Under the pieces are notes generated by a model, which saw nothing but the letters and a program-made list of their open reading frames with translations, did no database searches and was not told where the DNA came from. This document shows positions 9,830 through 17,128 of a stretch of 32,988 nucleotides of DNA, piece after piece (within the stretch, counting starts at the first letter, position 1; the number at the start of each line of letters is the position of its first letter). The position numbers and the translations under genes are program-made. This stretch comes from Phenylobacterium sp. (GTDB lineage Bacteria; Pseudomonadota; Alphaproteobacteria; Caulobacterales; Caulobacteraceae). The stretch lies in NCBI RefSeq assembly GCF_025934275.1, contig NZ_JAICYI010000038.1:1-32988 (forward strand), given 5' to 3'.

Positions 9830-10261
9830 ATGAGCACGCAGCACGTCCCCCATCCCAGGATCGCCGAGCGGGAGCACGCGGGGCCCCACACCACCCGGCG
9901 CGAGCAGCTGGGCTTCAACGGCCGCTTCGCGATCCTGATCACCAATGCGGTCGGCACCATGTGGTGCGCCTACGCCTTCGCGCTGCTGGCGCTGATCAGC
10001 CTGCCGGCGGCGATCAAGGCGGGAACGGCGACGCTGGTCTCGTGGATCGCCCAGACCTTCCTGCAACTGGTGCTCCTGTCGGTGATCATGGTCGGCCAGA
10101 AGGTGGCCGCGGCCGCCTCCGACAAGCAGGCGCTGCAGACCTACAAGGACGCCGAGGCGCTCTTGAAGATCGAGGACGAGCTGCACCGGCTGCTGAAGAT
10201 CAACAACGACCTCACCGAGCAGATCCACCGGGCGGTGGCGGAGCGGGACGCCAAGCGCTGA
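9830..10261 (+). CDS. Two-TM inner-membrane protein with C-terminal coiled coil
   Basis: The 143-residue protein has a polar N-terminus, then RFAILITNAVGTMWCAYAFA and a second hydrophobic segment WIAQTFLQLVLLSVIMVGQ (about residues 35-60 and 70-90). A helical, charged C-terminus follows (EALLKIEDELHRLLKINNDL), likely coiled-coil. The layout resembles small DUF1003-like bacterial membrane proteins, but I do not claim that family. I chose the second ATG (9830), with AGG five bases upstream, because at the first ATG (9815) GGAG is only two bases away. It overlaps nothing and is followed 13 bases later by a TonB-C protein on the same strand. Function unknown. Confidence 0.82.
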   Translation: MSTQHVPHPRIAEREHAGPHTTRREQLGFNGRFAILITNAVGTMWCAYAFALLALISLPAAIKAGTATLVSWIAQTFLQLVLLSVIMVGQKVAAAASDKQALQTYKDAEALLKIEDELHRLLKINNDLTEQIHRAVAERDAKR

Positions 10262-10274
10262 GCGAGGTGAGCGC

Positions 10275-10601
10275 GTGACGAGGCGCAGGGCGCTGGCGGC
10301 GGCGCTCGCGGCGGCGGGGCTGGCGGGCGCGGCCGCACAGACCAACGGCCACGCCAGCATCAACTGCCGCGTCGGCGCGGACGGGCGGCTCTCCGACTGC
10401 CGGGTGGTCTCCGAGACCCCACCCGACCGCGGATTCGGCCAGGCGGCGCTGCGGATGGCGGGACGCATCCGCATCAATCCCCGCACCCGCAGCGGCCGCC
10501 CCACCGCCGACGCGCGGGTGACGATCCCCATCCCGTTCCGGGGACCGGCCCCGCGGGAGCCCAATTCACAAAATGCAACGAAGCGGAACTCTCCGGAATA
10601 G
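10275..10601 (+). CDS. Small exported protein consisting of a TonB C-terminal-like domain
   Basis: The GTG start has GAGG seven bases upstream. After an Arg-rich, Ala-rich signal sequence (residues 1-21) the 108-residue product is mostly one TonB_C-like fold: INCRVGADGRLSDCRVVSET, FGQAALRMAGRIRINP, then VTIPIPF. TonB_C domains pull on TonB-dependent receptors, but here there is no proline-rich spacer, and the N-terminal segment reads as a cleavable signal rather than an anchor. Two Cys (INC and SDC) could form a disulphide. Stand-alone secreted TonB_C proteins are common in Caulobacterales with no fixed role. The C-terminal tail runs into the next intergenic region. Confidence 0.8.
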   Translation: MTRRRALAAALAAAGLAGAAAQTNGHASINCRVGADGRLSDCRVVSETPPDRGFGQAALRMAGRIRINPRTRSGRPTADARVTIPIPFRGPAPREPNSQNATKRNSPE

Positions 10602-10609
10602 CCAGGGTT
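10585..10609 (+). promoter_or_regulatory. EcfG-like general-stress promoter (one mismatch)
   Basis: GGAAC (10585-10589), 16 bases, then GGTT (10606-10609). The alphaproteobacterial EcfG/SigT consensus is GGAAC-N16/17-CGTT, so only the first base of the -10 differs. It is correctly placed 34 bases before the Thr-rich secreted protein and overlaps the end of the TonB-C gene. Confidence 0.4.
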
Positions 10610-10642
10610 GCAGGCGGGTCCTTCCCCAAAGGAGCTTGGCTC

Positions 10643-10987
10643 ATGAAGATCATCACCGTCGCCGGCGCGATCGGCGCCCTCATGCTGGCCGGCGTGGCCG
10701 TCGCCCAGACCACCTCCGGCTCCTCGAGCCCCACCACCAGCGCCACGGGCGACACCAGCACGACCACCGCGCCGTCGAGCAACATGCCGAACAGCAACAC
10801 CTCGGCGACATCCGGAACGGTCGGCACGACCACCACCGATCAGTCGACCACGACCACCACGACGCCGGCGGCCCCCAGCTATAGCTCCGACACCTCCACG
10901 ACGGCCGCTCCGGCGACCGCCACGGACAACACGGCGGCGACCGGCACGGCGACGAGCGGCGGCGCCACGGCTGGGGAACGCGGCTGA
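10643..10987 (+). CDS. Thr/Ser-rich small exported protein
   Basis: The 114-residue product has a clear signal peptide (MKIITVAGAIGALMLAGVAVA, cleavage near AQT). The mature part is almost entirely Thr, Ser, Ala, Gly and Asn, with runs such as TTTTTT near residue 70, and no recognisable fold. GGAG lies upstream of the ATG. Such low-complexity exported proteins are usually disordered and occur in stress or envelope regulons. The stop TGA overlaps the proposed CTG start of the L,D-transpeptidase (CTGA), so the two may be translationally coupled. I do not recognise a family. Confidence 0.8.
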   Translation: MKIITVAGAIGALMLAGVAVAQTTSGSSSPTTSATGDTSTTTAPSSNMPNSNTSATSGTVGTTTTDQSTTTTTTPAAPSYSSDTSTTAAPATATDNTAATGTATSGGATAGERG

Positions 10988-12450
10988 CAGAACCGGCGTC
11001 TCCGTCGTCCGATCCTGACGGCCGCCCGGCGCCCCCTGCCGAGCGGCCACAGTGGCCCCTGGTCGTCGCCATAGCGCTGGCCGGGGCGCTCGCCATGCCT
11101 TTGTCCGCCCGGGTCGCGCCGCTGCCCGGCGCGGCGGCGCATGCGCCTTATGGACCCGTGGCGAGGGCCATCGCCGCCGAGCTGGCCGATGCGCCGGCGG
11201 CGGATGCGCCGCTCGCGCGCTTCTACCGGGCCCGGGCGGACCAGGCGATCTGGGTCCGCGGCTGGGGGCTGAAGCCCGAAGCGGCGGTGCTGGTGCGACG
11301 ACTCCGGGCGGCCGCCGACGACGGGCTGGAGCCCGACGCCTATGGCGTGGACGACCTGGCGGCGCGCGTCGCGCAGGCGAAGAGCGGCCGCGTCGCCGAC
11401 CTCGCCCGCGCCGAGGTGGCGCTCTCCGCCGCGCTGGCGCGCTGGGGCCGCGACCTGCACACTCCGGCCGCCGGCGTCGGGATGGTCTACGCCGATCCGG
11501 CGGTCGCCCCGCCCCGGGTGGACGAGACGAGCGTGCTTCGGCTGGCGGCGCAGAGCTCGCCCGCCGCGGCGATCGCGCGGCTCTCGCACATGAACCCCAT
11601 CTATGAGCAGCTGCGCGCGGCGCTGGCGGCCTGGCGGGCGCGCGGCGGCCCCGCCGCCGGGGAGCGGCGCATCCTCGCCAACCTGGAGCGCGCCCGCGCG
11701 CTGCCCCCCGACCTCGGCCGCCGCTACGTGCTGGTCGACGCCGCGGCCCAGAAGCTGTGGCTCTATCAGGACGGCCGGCCGGTGGATTCCATGGACGTGG
11801 TGGTGGGCAAGCTCTCCGAGCCGACCCCGGCGATGGCGGGGCTGATCCGCTTCGCCGTGGCCCATCCATACTGGAACGTCCCGCCGGACCTGGTGCGGGA
11901 TTCCATCGCCCCGAAAGTGCTGCGCTACGGGATCTCCTACCTCGCGAGCCAGAACCTGGAGGCGCTCTCCGACTGGACGCCGAACGCCAAGGTGCTGGCG
12001 CCGGCCTCGATCGACTGGCGGGCCGTGGCCTCGGGCGCGAGGATCCTGCGGGTCCGCCAGCGGCCCGGCGACGGCAACATGATGGGCCAGGTGAAGTTCG
12101 TGTTCCCGAACCAGCTCGGGGTCTATCTGCACGACACGCCGCTGCGGCAGTTCTTCGCCGAGAGCCGCCGGACCGAGAGCGCCGGCTGCGTGCGCCTGGC
12201 CGACGCCCCGCGGCTCGCCCGCTGGCTCTTGGGCGACGACGCCCGGCTGCTCACCGAGCCCGGCGCGCCGGAGGAGCGCCTGGACCTGGCCCAGCCGGTG
12301 CCGGTCTACATCGTCTACTTCACCGCCGCGCCGGAACCGCAGGGGCTGGTCTTCCATCCCGACGTCTATGGCCGCGACGCCAAGCTGGAGGCGAGCCTCA
12401 GCAAGAGGCGCGGCGCGGCGCCGGCGCAGCCTGCGGCGAGCACCGCCTGA
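10984..12450 (+). CDS. L,D-transpeptidase (YcbB/LdtD-like), apparent CTG start
   Basis: The enzyme makes 3-3 cross-links in peptidoglycan. It has an N-terminal helical scaffold region (ARFYRARADQAIWVRGWGLK, RAAADDGLEPDAYGVDDL) and a YkuD domain with GVYLHDTPLRQFF (His about 383) and the catalytic TESAGCVRLAD (Cys about 402). That order is the YcbB/LdtD type. The only ATG (11095) falls within or after the export segment: in-frame codons upstream encode WPLVVAIALAGALA, an N-terminal anchor or signal. The only start that includes it is CTG at 10984, overlapping the previous stop as CTGA and preceded by GGGGAA. This gives 488 residues. Function is firm; the start is inferred. Confidence 0.9.
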   Translation: MTEPASPSSDPDGRPAPPAERPQWPLVVAIALAGALAMPLSARVAPLPGAAAHAPYGPVARAIAAELADAPAADAPLARFYRARADQAIWVRGWGLKPEAAVLVRRLRAAADDGLEPDAYGVDDLAARVAQAKSGRVADLARAEVALSAALARWGRDLHTPAAGVGMVYADPAVAPPRVDETSVLRLAAQSSPAAAIARLSHMNPIYEQLRAALAAWRARGGPAAGERRILANLERARALPPDLGRRYVLVDAAAQKLWLYQDGRPVDSMDVVVGKLSEPTPAMAGLIRFAVAHPYWNVPPDLVRDSIAPKVLRYGISYLASQNLEALSDWTPNAKVLAPASIDWRAVASGARILRVRQRPGDGNMMGQVKFVFPNQLGVYLHDTPLRQFFAESRRTESAGCVRLADAPRLARWLLGDDARLLTEPGAPEERLDLAQPVPVYIVYFTAAPEPQGLVFHPDVYGRDAKLEASLSKRRGAAPAQPAASTA

Positions 12451-12514
12451 CGCCCCGGAACCTCCGCCTCCCGGGCGGCTTGTTACGTCCGGGAGCCGAC
12501 AAAGGAGCACCGCC

Positions 12515-12622
12515 TTGCTGGACGACGATCCGTTTCTGCCGGCGCTGGCCTTCTTCGGCGGGGTCGCCCTGGTGAGCTTCGCCGCCGGCTGGTTCTCGCA
12601 GGCCCTGCTAGGCGCCTTCTGA
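12515..12622 (+). CDS. Very small single-TM protein (35 aa)
   Basis: A TTG start with GGAG seven bases upstream opens a 35-codon frame: LDDDPFLPALAFFGGVALV, then SFAAGWFSQALLGAF. It is one transmembrane helix after an acidic DDD turn, a typical arrangement for small membrane proteins. It lies between the L,D-transpeptidase and an M28 peptidase on the same strand. I recognise no family. Support is the ribosome binding site and the amphipathic-to-hydrophobic layout. Confidence 0.6.
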   Translation: MLDDDPFLPALAFFGGVALVSFAAGWFSQALLGAF

Positions 12623-12692
12623 GCTCGACCGATTGCCTTTGCGCGCGCCGGGCGCGAAGGTCCGCCGCCGTCCTGCAGCGGAGCTTCCAGCC

Positions 12693-14081
12693 TTGCGCCT
12701 TGCCGTCCTGCTTGCGGCCGCTCTTGCGGCCCCGATCCTCTCCGCCCCCGCCGCCGCCCAGTCGCCGACCTTCGAAGACCACCCGCTGCTGCACCAGCTC
12801 GCCGCAGAGGTGAGCCCGGACGCCGAGCGGGCGACGGACACGAAGCTGGTGGGCTTCGGCACCCGCCACACCCTCTCCGACACCAGGTCCAACACGCGCG
12901 GCATCGGCGCGGCCCGCCGCTGGGTCGCCGCCCAGTTCGCCGAGTACGCCAAGGCCTGTGGCGGCTGCCTGACCATCGAGACGCCGTCGGAGACGTTCAC
13001 CGGCTCGCGCATCCCCAAGCCGACGGAGGTCGTCGACGTGCTGGCGATCCAGCCCGGGACGAGCGACCCGGAGCGCGTGGTGGTGATCTCGGGCCATCTT
13101 GACAGCCGGGTCAGCGACGCGATGAACGCGACCTCCGACGCGCCTGGCGCGAACGACGACGGCTCCGGCACGAGCGCGGTCATCGAGGCGGCGCGGGTGC
13201 TCTCCAAGCACCGGTTCCCGGCGACCGTCGTCTACGCCGTGCTGTCCGGCGAGGAGCAGGGGCTCTACGGCGGCCACGTGCTCGCCGGCTACGCCGCGGC
13301 GCACGGCTGGCGGGTCGAGGCCGACCTCAACAACGACATCGTCGGCAACACCGAAGGCACGACCGGTCTGCGCGACGACACCCACGTGCGGGTGTTCTCC
13401 GAGGGCACGCGGACCACCGAGACGGCGGCCGAGGCCGACAAGCGCCGCTACAACGGCGGCGAGGTCGACAGCCCCTCGCGCAACCTCGCCCGGTTCATGG
13501 ACCGGCTGGCGGACCATTACCTGACCAACCTCGACGTGGAGATGGTCTACCGCACCGACCGCTTCGGGCGCGGCGGCGACCAGGTGGAGATGCTGAAGGC
13601 AGGCTATCCCGCCGTGCGGGTGACCGAGGCGATCGAGAACTACCACCGCCAGCACCAGGACCTGCGGGTGGAGAACGGCGTCCGCTATGGCGATGTGCTC
13701 GAGGGCGTCGACTTCCGCTACCTCGCCCAGGTGACGCGGCTGAACGTGGTGACGCTGGCGGCGCTGGCCGCTGCGCCGGCCCCGCCGACCGGGGTCGAGA
13801 TCGAGGGCGCGGTCAGCTCCGACACGACGGTCAAGTGGAAACCGGTCGCCGGCGCAGCCGCCTATCGCGTCTGGTGGCGCGACACCACCAATCCGCAGTG
13901 GCGCTGGAACCGGCTGGTCGCCGGCGCGACCGAGGCGGTGCTGAAGGACATCAACATCGACGACTTCTTCTTCGGCGTCGCCGCGATCTCGCCCGACGGC
14001 TACGAGAGCCCGGTGGTGTTCCCGGGCCGCGCCGGGACCTTCGAGCGCGAGCCGCCCGCGAACCCTAACGCGCGCCCATGA
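12693..14081 (+). CDS. Secreted M28-family zinc aminopeptidase/exopeptidase
   Basis: The 462-residue protein starts at TTG 12693 (GGAG nine bases upstream) and gives a perfect signal peptide, LRLAVLLAAALAAPILSAPA, ending AAAQ. The M28 di-zinc site is visible: SGHLDSR (His about 135), PGANDDGSGT (bridging Asp about 155), SGEEQGLYG (catalytic and ligand Glu about 187-188), NNDIVGN (Asp about 215) and a final His in ENYHRQHQ. The C-terminal 90 or so residues (PAPPTGVEIEGAV, DTTVKWKPVAGAAAYRVWW) look like a fibronectin-III-like domain. An upstream in-frame TTG at 12633 has no good ribosome binding site. The 3' end overlaps the oppositely oriented protease gene by 17 bases. Confidence 0.92.
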   Translation: MRLAVLLAAALAAPILSAPAAAQSPTFEDHPLLHQLAAEVSPDAERATDTKLVGFGTRHTLSDTRSNTRGIGAARRWVAAQFAEYAKACGGCLTIETPSETFTGSRIPKPTEVVDVLAIQPGTSDPERVVVISGHLDSRVSDAMNATSDAPGANDDGSGTSAVIEAARVLSKHRFPATVVYAVLSGEEQGLYGGHVLAGYAAAHGWRVEADLNNDIVGNTEGTTGLRDDTHVRVFSEGTRTTETAAEADKRRYNGGEVDSPSRNLARFMDRLADHYLTNLDVEMVYRTDRFGRGGDQVEMLKAGYPAVRVTEAIENYHRQHQDLRVENGVRYGDVLEGVDFRYLAQVTRLNVVTLAALAAAPAPPTGVEIEGAVSSDTTVKWKPVAGAAAYRVWWRDTTNPQWRWNRLVAGATEAVLKDINIDDFFFGVAAISPDGYESPVVFPGRAGTFEREPPANPNARP

Positions 14082-15048
14082 TCGCATGCGCCCGGTCGGG
14101 ACGCGCCGGCGCCGCGCCCCCGGGCCCGGCGAGCCACAGCAGCCCCGGGCCGAGGTCCAGCCCGACCCGATAGCGCCGCAGGATGCCGACGCCCAGGAGG
14201 CCGTCCGGCATCGGCCCCTGCACCGCCGGAGTGAAGATCTGCACCTCCACGTCGCTGAGCCGCCGCCCGGCGAACTCGACGCTGGCGGCGCGGACCACCC
14301 GATCGCGGCTCAGCCCGCCAAGGCTCACCGAGCGCCCGGTCTGCATCGGGCGGCCCCTCAGCAGGCCGAGCTTCCCGGCGACCGGCTCGGAAAGCGCGAT
14401 CTCCGAGGTGGCGCCGGTGTCGACCATTACCTCGACCGGGGCCCCGTCCTCGATCGAGACCTCGGTCATCAACGCGCGGTTGCGGCTGCGCGTCGGGGCG
14501 AGCTGGGCGTCCGGCGGCGCCTGGAAGGCCTCCGGCCGCATCAGCGCCACGCGGCCGTTCGGCCAGTCGACGTCGGCGGCCACCTGGCTGAGCAGGTCGC
14601 GGCCGAGCAGCAGGGCGAAGGGTCGGCGCATGGCGCCCGAGAGCGACAAGAGGTCGAGGGCCGCGGCATGCAGGCCCACGACCTGCATCGGCCCGATGGC
14701 GAGATCGAGCGCCACGGTGTGCGTCACCGCCGGCTCGCCGCTCACCCCGAAGGCGAGCATCGGGATCAGCGCGGGCTTGAGGCCCAGCCGCTCGGCGAAG
14801 GTGCGGTCGATGGCCGAGAACTGCGCGCCGGAATCGACCACCGCCCGGATCGGGATGCCGTTCACGTGCGCCGGAAGCTCGATGAGCCCGCCGGGATCGG
14901 GCAGCGGCATCCAGCCGCCGCCGCTCTGGCCGGCGGGAAACTCGACCACCGGCTTGGGGAACAGGTAGCGCTCGCGCACCCACCAGGCGGCGCCCAGGCC
15001 GGCGGCCAGGAAGGCGAACTGGCGCAGGAGCGCCCTTCGGCTGATCAT
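14065..15048 (-). CDS. Membrane-anchored double retropepsin-like aspartic protease
   Basis: The 327-residue protein has an N-terminal MISRRALLRQFAFLAAGLG anchor or signal, then two pepsin-like half-sites in one chain: IRAVVDSGAQFSAID (Asp about 72) and VEVMVDTGATSEIAL (Asp about 210). Each is followed by a long beta-rich region, and PDGLLGVGILRRYRV near the end matches the hydrophobic psi-loop motif. Retropepsins usually work as homodimers with one D-T/S-G per chain, so an internal duplication could form an active site by itself. It is convergent with the M28 peptidase. The substrate is unknown. Confidence 0.85.
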   Translation of the reverse strand: MISRRALLRQFAFLAAGLGAAWWVRERYLFPKPVVEFPAGQSGGGWMPLPDPGGLIELPAHVNGIPIRAVVDSGAQFSAIDRTFAERLGLKPALIPMLAFGVSGEPAVTHTVALDLAIGPMQVVGLHAAALDLLSLSGAMRRPFALLLGRDLLSQVAADVDWPNGRVALMRPEAFQAPPDAQLAPTRSRNRALMTEVSIEDGAPVEVMVDTGATSEIALSEPVAGKLGLLRGRPMQTGRSVSLGGLSRDRVVRAASVEFAGRRLSDVEVQIFTPAVQGPMPDGLLGVGILRRYRVGLDLGPGLLWLAGPGGAAPARPDRAHAIMGAR

Positions 15049-15067
15049 CCCCCCTCTTAGCCCGGCC

Positions 15068-15418
15068 TCAGATCGCCAGATAGACGAGGGCGAGGCCGAC
15101 CCCGGCCGCCACCCCGATCAGCGCCGCGACCGCCAACCCGCCGCTCTGCCGGGGCAGTTCGGCGTCCGGGGCGAGCTCGGGCGTGGCCGCGTTGGGGTGC
15201 GCCTGCTGCGGCCGCCCGGCGCGCTCCTGCGCCCGCTCGCGGGCCTCGGTGCGGCCGGAGACCATCGGGCCCGCCGCCTCCTCGTCAGAGCCCAGCGGCG
15301 CCGCGCCGGGATCGAAGCCGGGGACCTTGTCGCCGGTCTCGCCGGAGTCGATGTCGCCCTTGATCTCGGCGGGATTGGCCCGCCGCTCCGGCGGAGGAGT
15401 CTGGGTGTGGTCGGTCAT
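15068..15418 (-). CDS. Acidic protein with C-terminal membrane anchor, unknown function
   Basis: From ATG 15418 (AAAGG nine bases upstream) the frame encodes 116 residues. They are polar and Pro/Glu/Asp-rich at first (MTDHTQTPPPERRANPAEIK, DIDSGETGDKVPGFDPGAAP) and end in one hydrophobic helix GLAVAALIGVAAGVGLALVY. The arrangement suggests a tail-anchored protein with a disordered cytoplasmic part. It lies 19 bases after the retropepsin start on the same strand, so the two may be co-transcribed. No family recognised. Confidence 0.75.
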   Translation of the reverse strand: MTDHTQTPPPERRANPAEIKGDIDSGETGDKVPGFDPGAAPLGSDEEAAGPMVSGRTEARERAQERAGRPQQAHPNAATPELAPDAELPRQSGGLAVAALIGVAAGVGLALVYLAI

Positions 15419-15620
15419 GGCGCTGCGCCTTTCGGGGTCTTCCCTGGGAATGGCGCGGGCGGCCGAAGGTTCACGCGGCGGCTCCCCGGGCGGCGCAACC
15501 TTCCGGGCGCGGCGCACGTTGGCTCTGGGCGGCCCTGGCGCCTTGGACGGGCAGACGCGCCCTCGCGCGGCCGCAGTTCCGGCGCCGGCCCATTCGGCGC
15601 GCAACCGTCGATCCGAGATC

Positions 15621-16967
15621 ATGCGCATCGCCAGACCTGTCCTTATCCTTCTCGCGGGCGTCGCCATGGCGCCGCTCGCCGCCTGCAAGTTCGACAATCG
15701 CCCGCTGCTCGCCCGCGGTCAGAACGAGGCGCCCGCGCAATATGCGGGGCTGCCCCAGCCCGGCGGCCCTTACGAGGCGACGCCGCAGGCCTTTCCCGCG
15801 GGCGCCTACCCGGCGGCCCCGCCGCCGCCGGCCTATTCCAGCGGCCGGGTGCGCCGCATCCGCTATGAGCCGGCGCGGGCCTGGCCCTACGCCGAGCAGG
15901 CCTACGGCCTGGAGCGCACCTTCTACGACGTCCCGCCCGACTACGGCTTCCATTACGCTGACGAGGAGCCCTGGGTGTGGGAGGCGGCCGACGACAGCCT
16001 GATGTTCGCCGAGCCCTACGGCGACGACTACCGCTTCTATTATTACGAGCCCGGCGCGGCCTACCCGTACTTCGTCGAGGACCCGGGCTACGGCTACGCG
16101 TTCGGCCCCGACGGGGCCCTGATCGCGCTGTTCGACGTCGCCGGGGCCCTGCTCGCGGCCGACACCTACGACCGCTACTATCCGACCGCCGAGCGGTACT
16201 GGACGCGGGGCCTCGACCTGCGCCAGGCCTATGTCCGCACGCCGCACTATCAGGTGCCGCAGACGGTCTGGGCGCAGCGCGCGCCGCTGATCACCCGCGA
16301 CCAGACGCGGTGGATCCGGACCGGCGACAGCCAGCCGGCGTGGCGCGACTGGCGCGCGCGCACCGGCCAGGACTTCGTCCGCCGCTATGCGCCCGACCGC
16401 CAGCGCCACATGGCGATGGCCCAAGCGGGCGGCGCGAACGGCCGGTTCGCCATGCGCGGCGCCCGCGGCGCGCCGATGCCTCGCGGCGGCGAGAGCCGGG
16501 GGCGCGGCCAGCAATTGCGCATGGCCGAGGCGCGTGCGCCGATGCACATGCGTCAGGCGCCGCAGGCCCGCTTCGAAGCGCCGCGCGAGCACGCTCGGGC
16601 GGCGCTGCAGCGCGGCCGGCCGGAACGCGCCTTCGCCGCGGCGCAAGCCGGCCGCAATGCGGTGTTCCGCGGGCCGGAAGGCCACAGCGGCGGCCGCAGG
16701 GGCGGCCAAGGCGGCGGCCACCGCGGCGGCCCGCCCGAGGCGCGATTTGCAGCGGCCCAACCGCAGCCGCAGTTCCACGGCGCCCCGCATGCCTTCGGCC
16801 GCGGCCCGCCTCCGCAACACTTCGCCCCGGCGCAACCCCACCCGCAGGCGGCCCCGGCGCCGCAGGCGGCGCACGGCAATCCGCACCAGGGCGGGGGCGG
16901 CGGCGGCGGCCATGGGAAGGGGGGCCAGGGCGGCGCCAAGGACCACGGCCACGGTCACGGCGGCTAG
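15621..16967 (+). CDS. Tyr-rich lipoprotein with Gly/His/Gln/Ala low-complexity tail
   Basis: The ATG at 15621 gives a lipoprotein signal ending in the lipobox LAAC (MRIARPVLILLAGVAMAPL, then AAC). Residues 40-200 are rich in Tyr, Pro and aromatic residues (DDYRFYYYEPGAAYPYFVED, YGYAFGPDGALIALFDVAGA). The second half is a low-complexity, His/Arg/Gln/Gly-rich region ending GGGGGGHGKGGQGGAKDHGH. The frame is open further upstream (to 15183), but the lipobox fixes the start. It resembles other long, low-complexity Caulobacterales envelope lipoproteins, but I recognise no domain. 448 residues. Confidence 0.8.
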   Translation: MRIARPVLILLAGVAMAPLAACKFDNRPLLARGQNEAPAQYAGLPQPGGPYEATPQAFPAGAYPAAPPPPAYSSGRVRRIRYEPARAWPYAEQAYGLERTFYDVPPDYGFHYADEEPWVWEAADDSLMFAEPYGDDYRFYYYEPGAAYPYFVEDPGYGYAFGPDGALIALFDVAGALLAADTYDRYYPTAERYWTRGLDLRQAYVRTPHYQVPQTVWAQRAPLITRDQTRWIRTGDSQPAWRDWRARTGQDFVRRYAPDRQRHMAMAQAGGANGRFAMRGARGAPMPRGGESRGRGQQLRMAEARAPMHMRQAPQARFEAPREHARAALQRGRPERAFAAAQAGRNAVFRGPEGHSGGRRGGQGGGHRGGPPEARFAAAQPQPQFHGAPHAFGRGPPPQHFAPAQPHPQAAPAPQAAHGNPHQGGGGGGGHGKGGQGGAKDHGHGHGG

Positions 16968-16978
16968 CCTTGCCCTGG

Positions 16979-17125
16979 ATGATCATCCCGAAGGACCGGC
17001 GGCGGCCGGGGCCGATCGCCCGCTTCCGCTCCGACCACGAACGGCGGATCGCCTGGACTGCGGGGGGCTTCGGCCTCCTCGCCCTGCTCGCCTTCTGGTT
17101 CGCTCTGGCCTCGCAGCTCGCCTGA
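16979..17125 (+). CDS. Small single-TM protein (48 aa)
   Basis: ATG 16979 opens 48 codons: a basic N-terminus (MIIPKDRRRPGPIARFRSD), then one strong hydrophobic helix AWTAGGFGLLALLAFWFALA. It begins 11 bases after the lipoprotein stop on the same strand and could be translated from the same mRNA. The ribosome binding site is weak; an in-frame TTG lies nine bases earlier. The basic cap before the helix suggests an N-in inner-membrane peptide. Confidence 0.6.
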   Translation: MIIPKDRRRPGPIARFRSDHERRIAWTAGGFGLLALLAFWFALASQLA

Positions 17126-17128
17126 GCC

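Noticed and set aside
9617..11869. Minus-strand open frame of 750 codons opposite the TonB-C, Thr-rich and L,D-transpeptidase genes
   Set aside because: Arg/Pro/Ala low-complexity product with no motif; the opposite strand carries real genes with signal peptides and catalytic motifs.
12457..12484. EcfG-like GGAAC with TGTT further on and a CCGCC/GGCGG stem (12464-12478) as possible promoter or terminator
   Set aside because: The GGAAC to TGTT spacing is 19 bases, outside the range for this sigma factor, and the stem is only five base pairs followed by CTTGTT. Too weak for either claim.
15554..15580. EcfG-like GGAAC-N18-CGTC on the minus strand before the acidic tail-anchored protein
   Set aside because: Spacing of 18 and a mismatch in the -10 make it unconvincing, although the gene would be a plausible stress gene.
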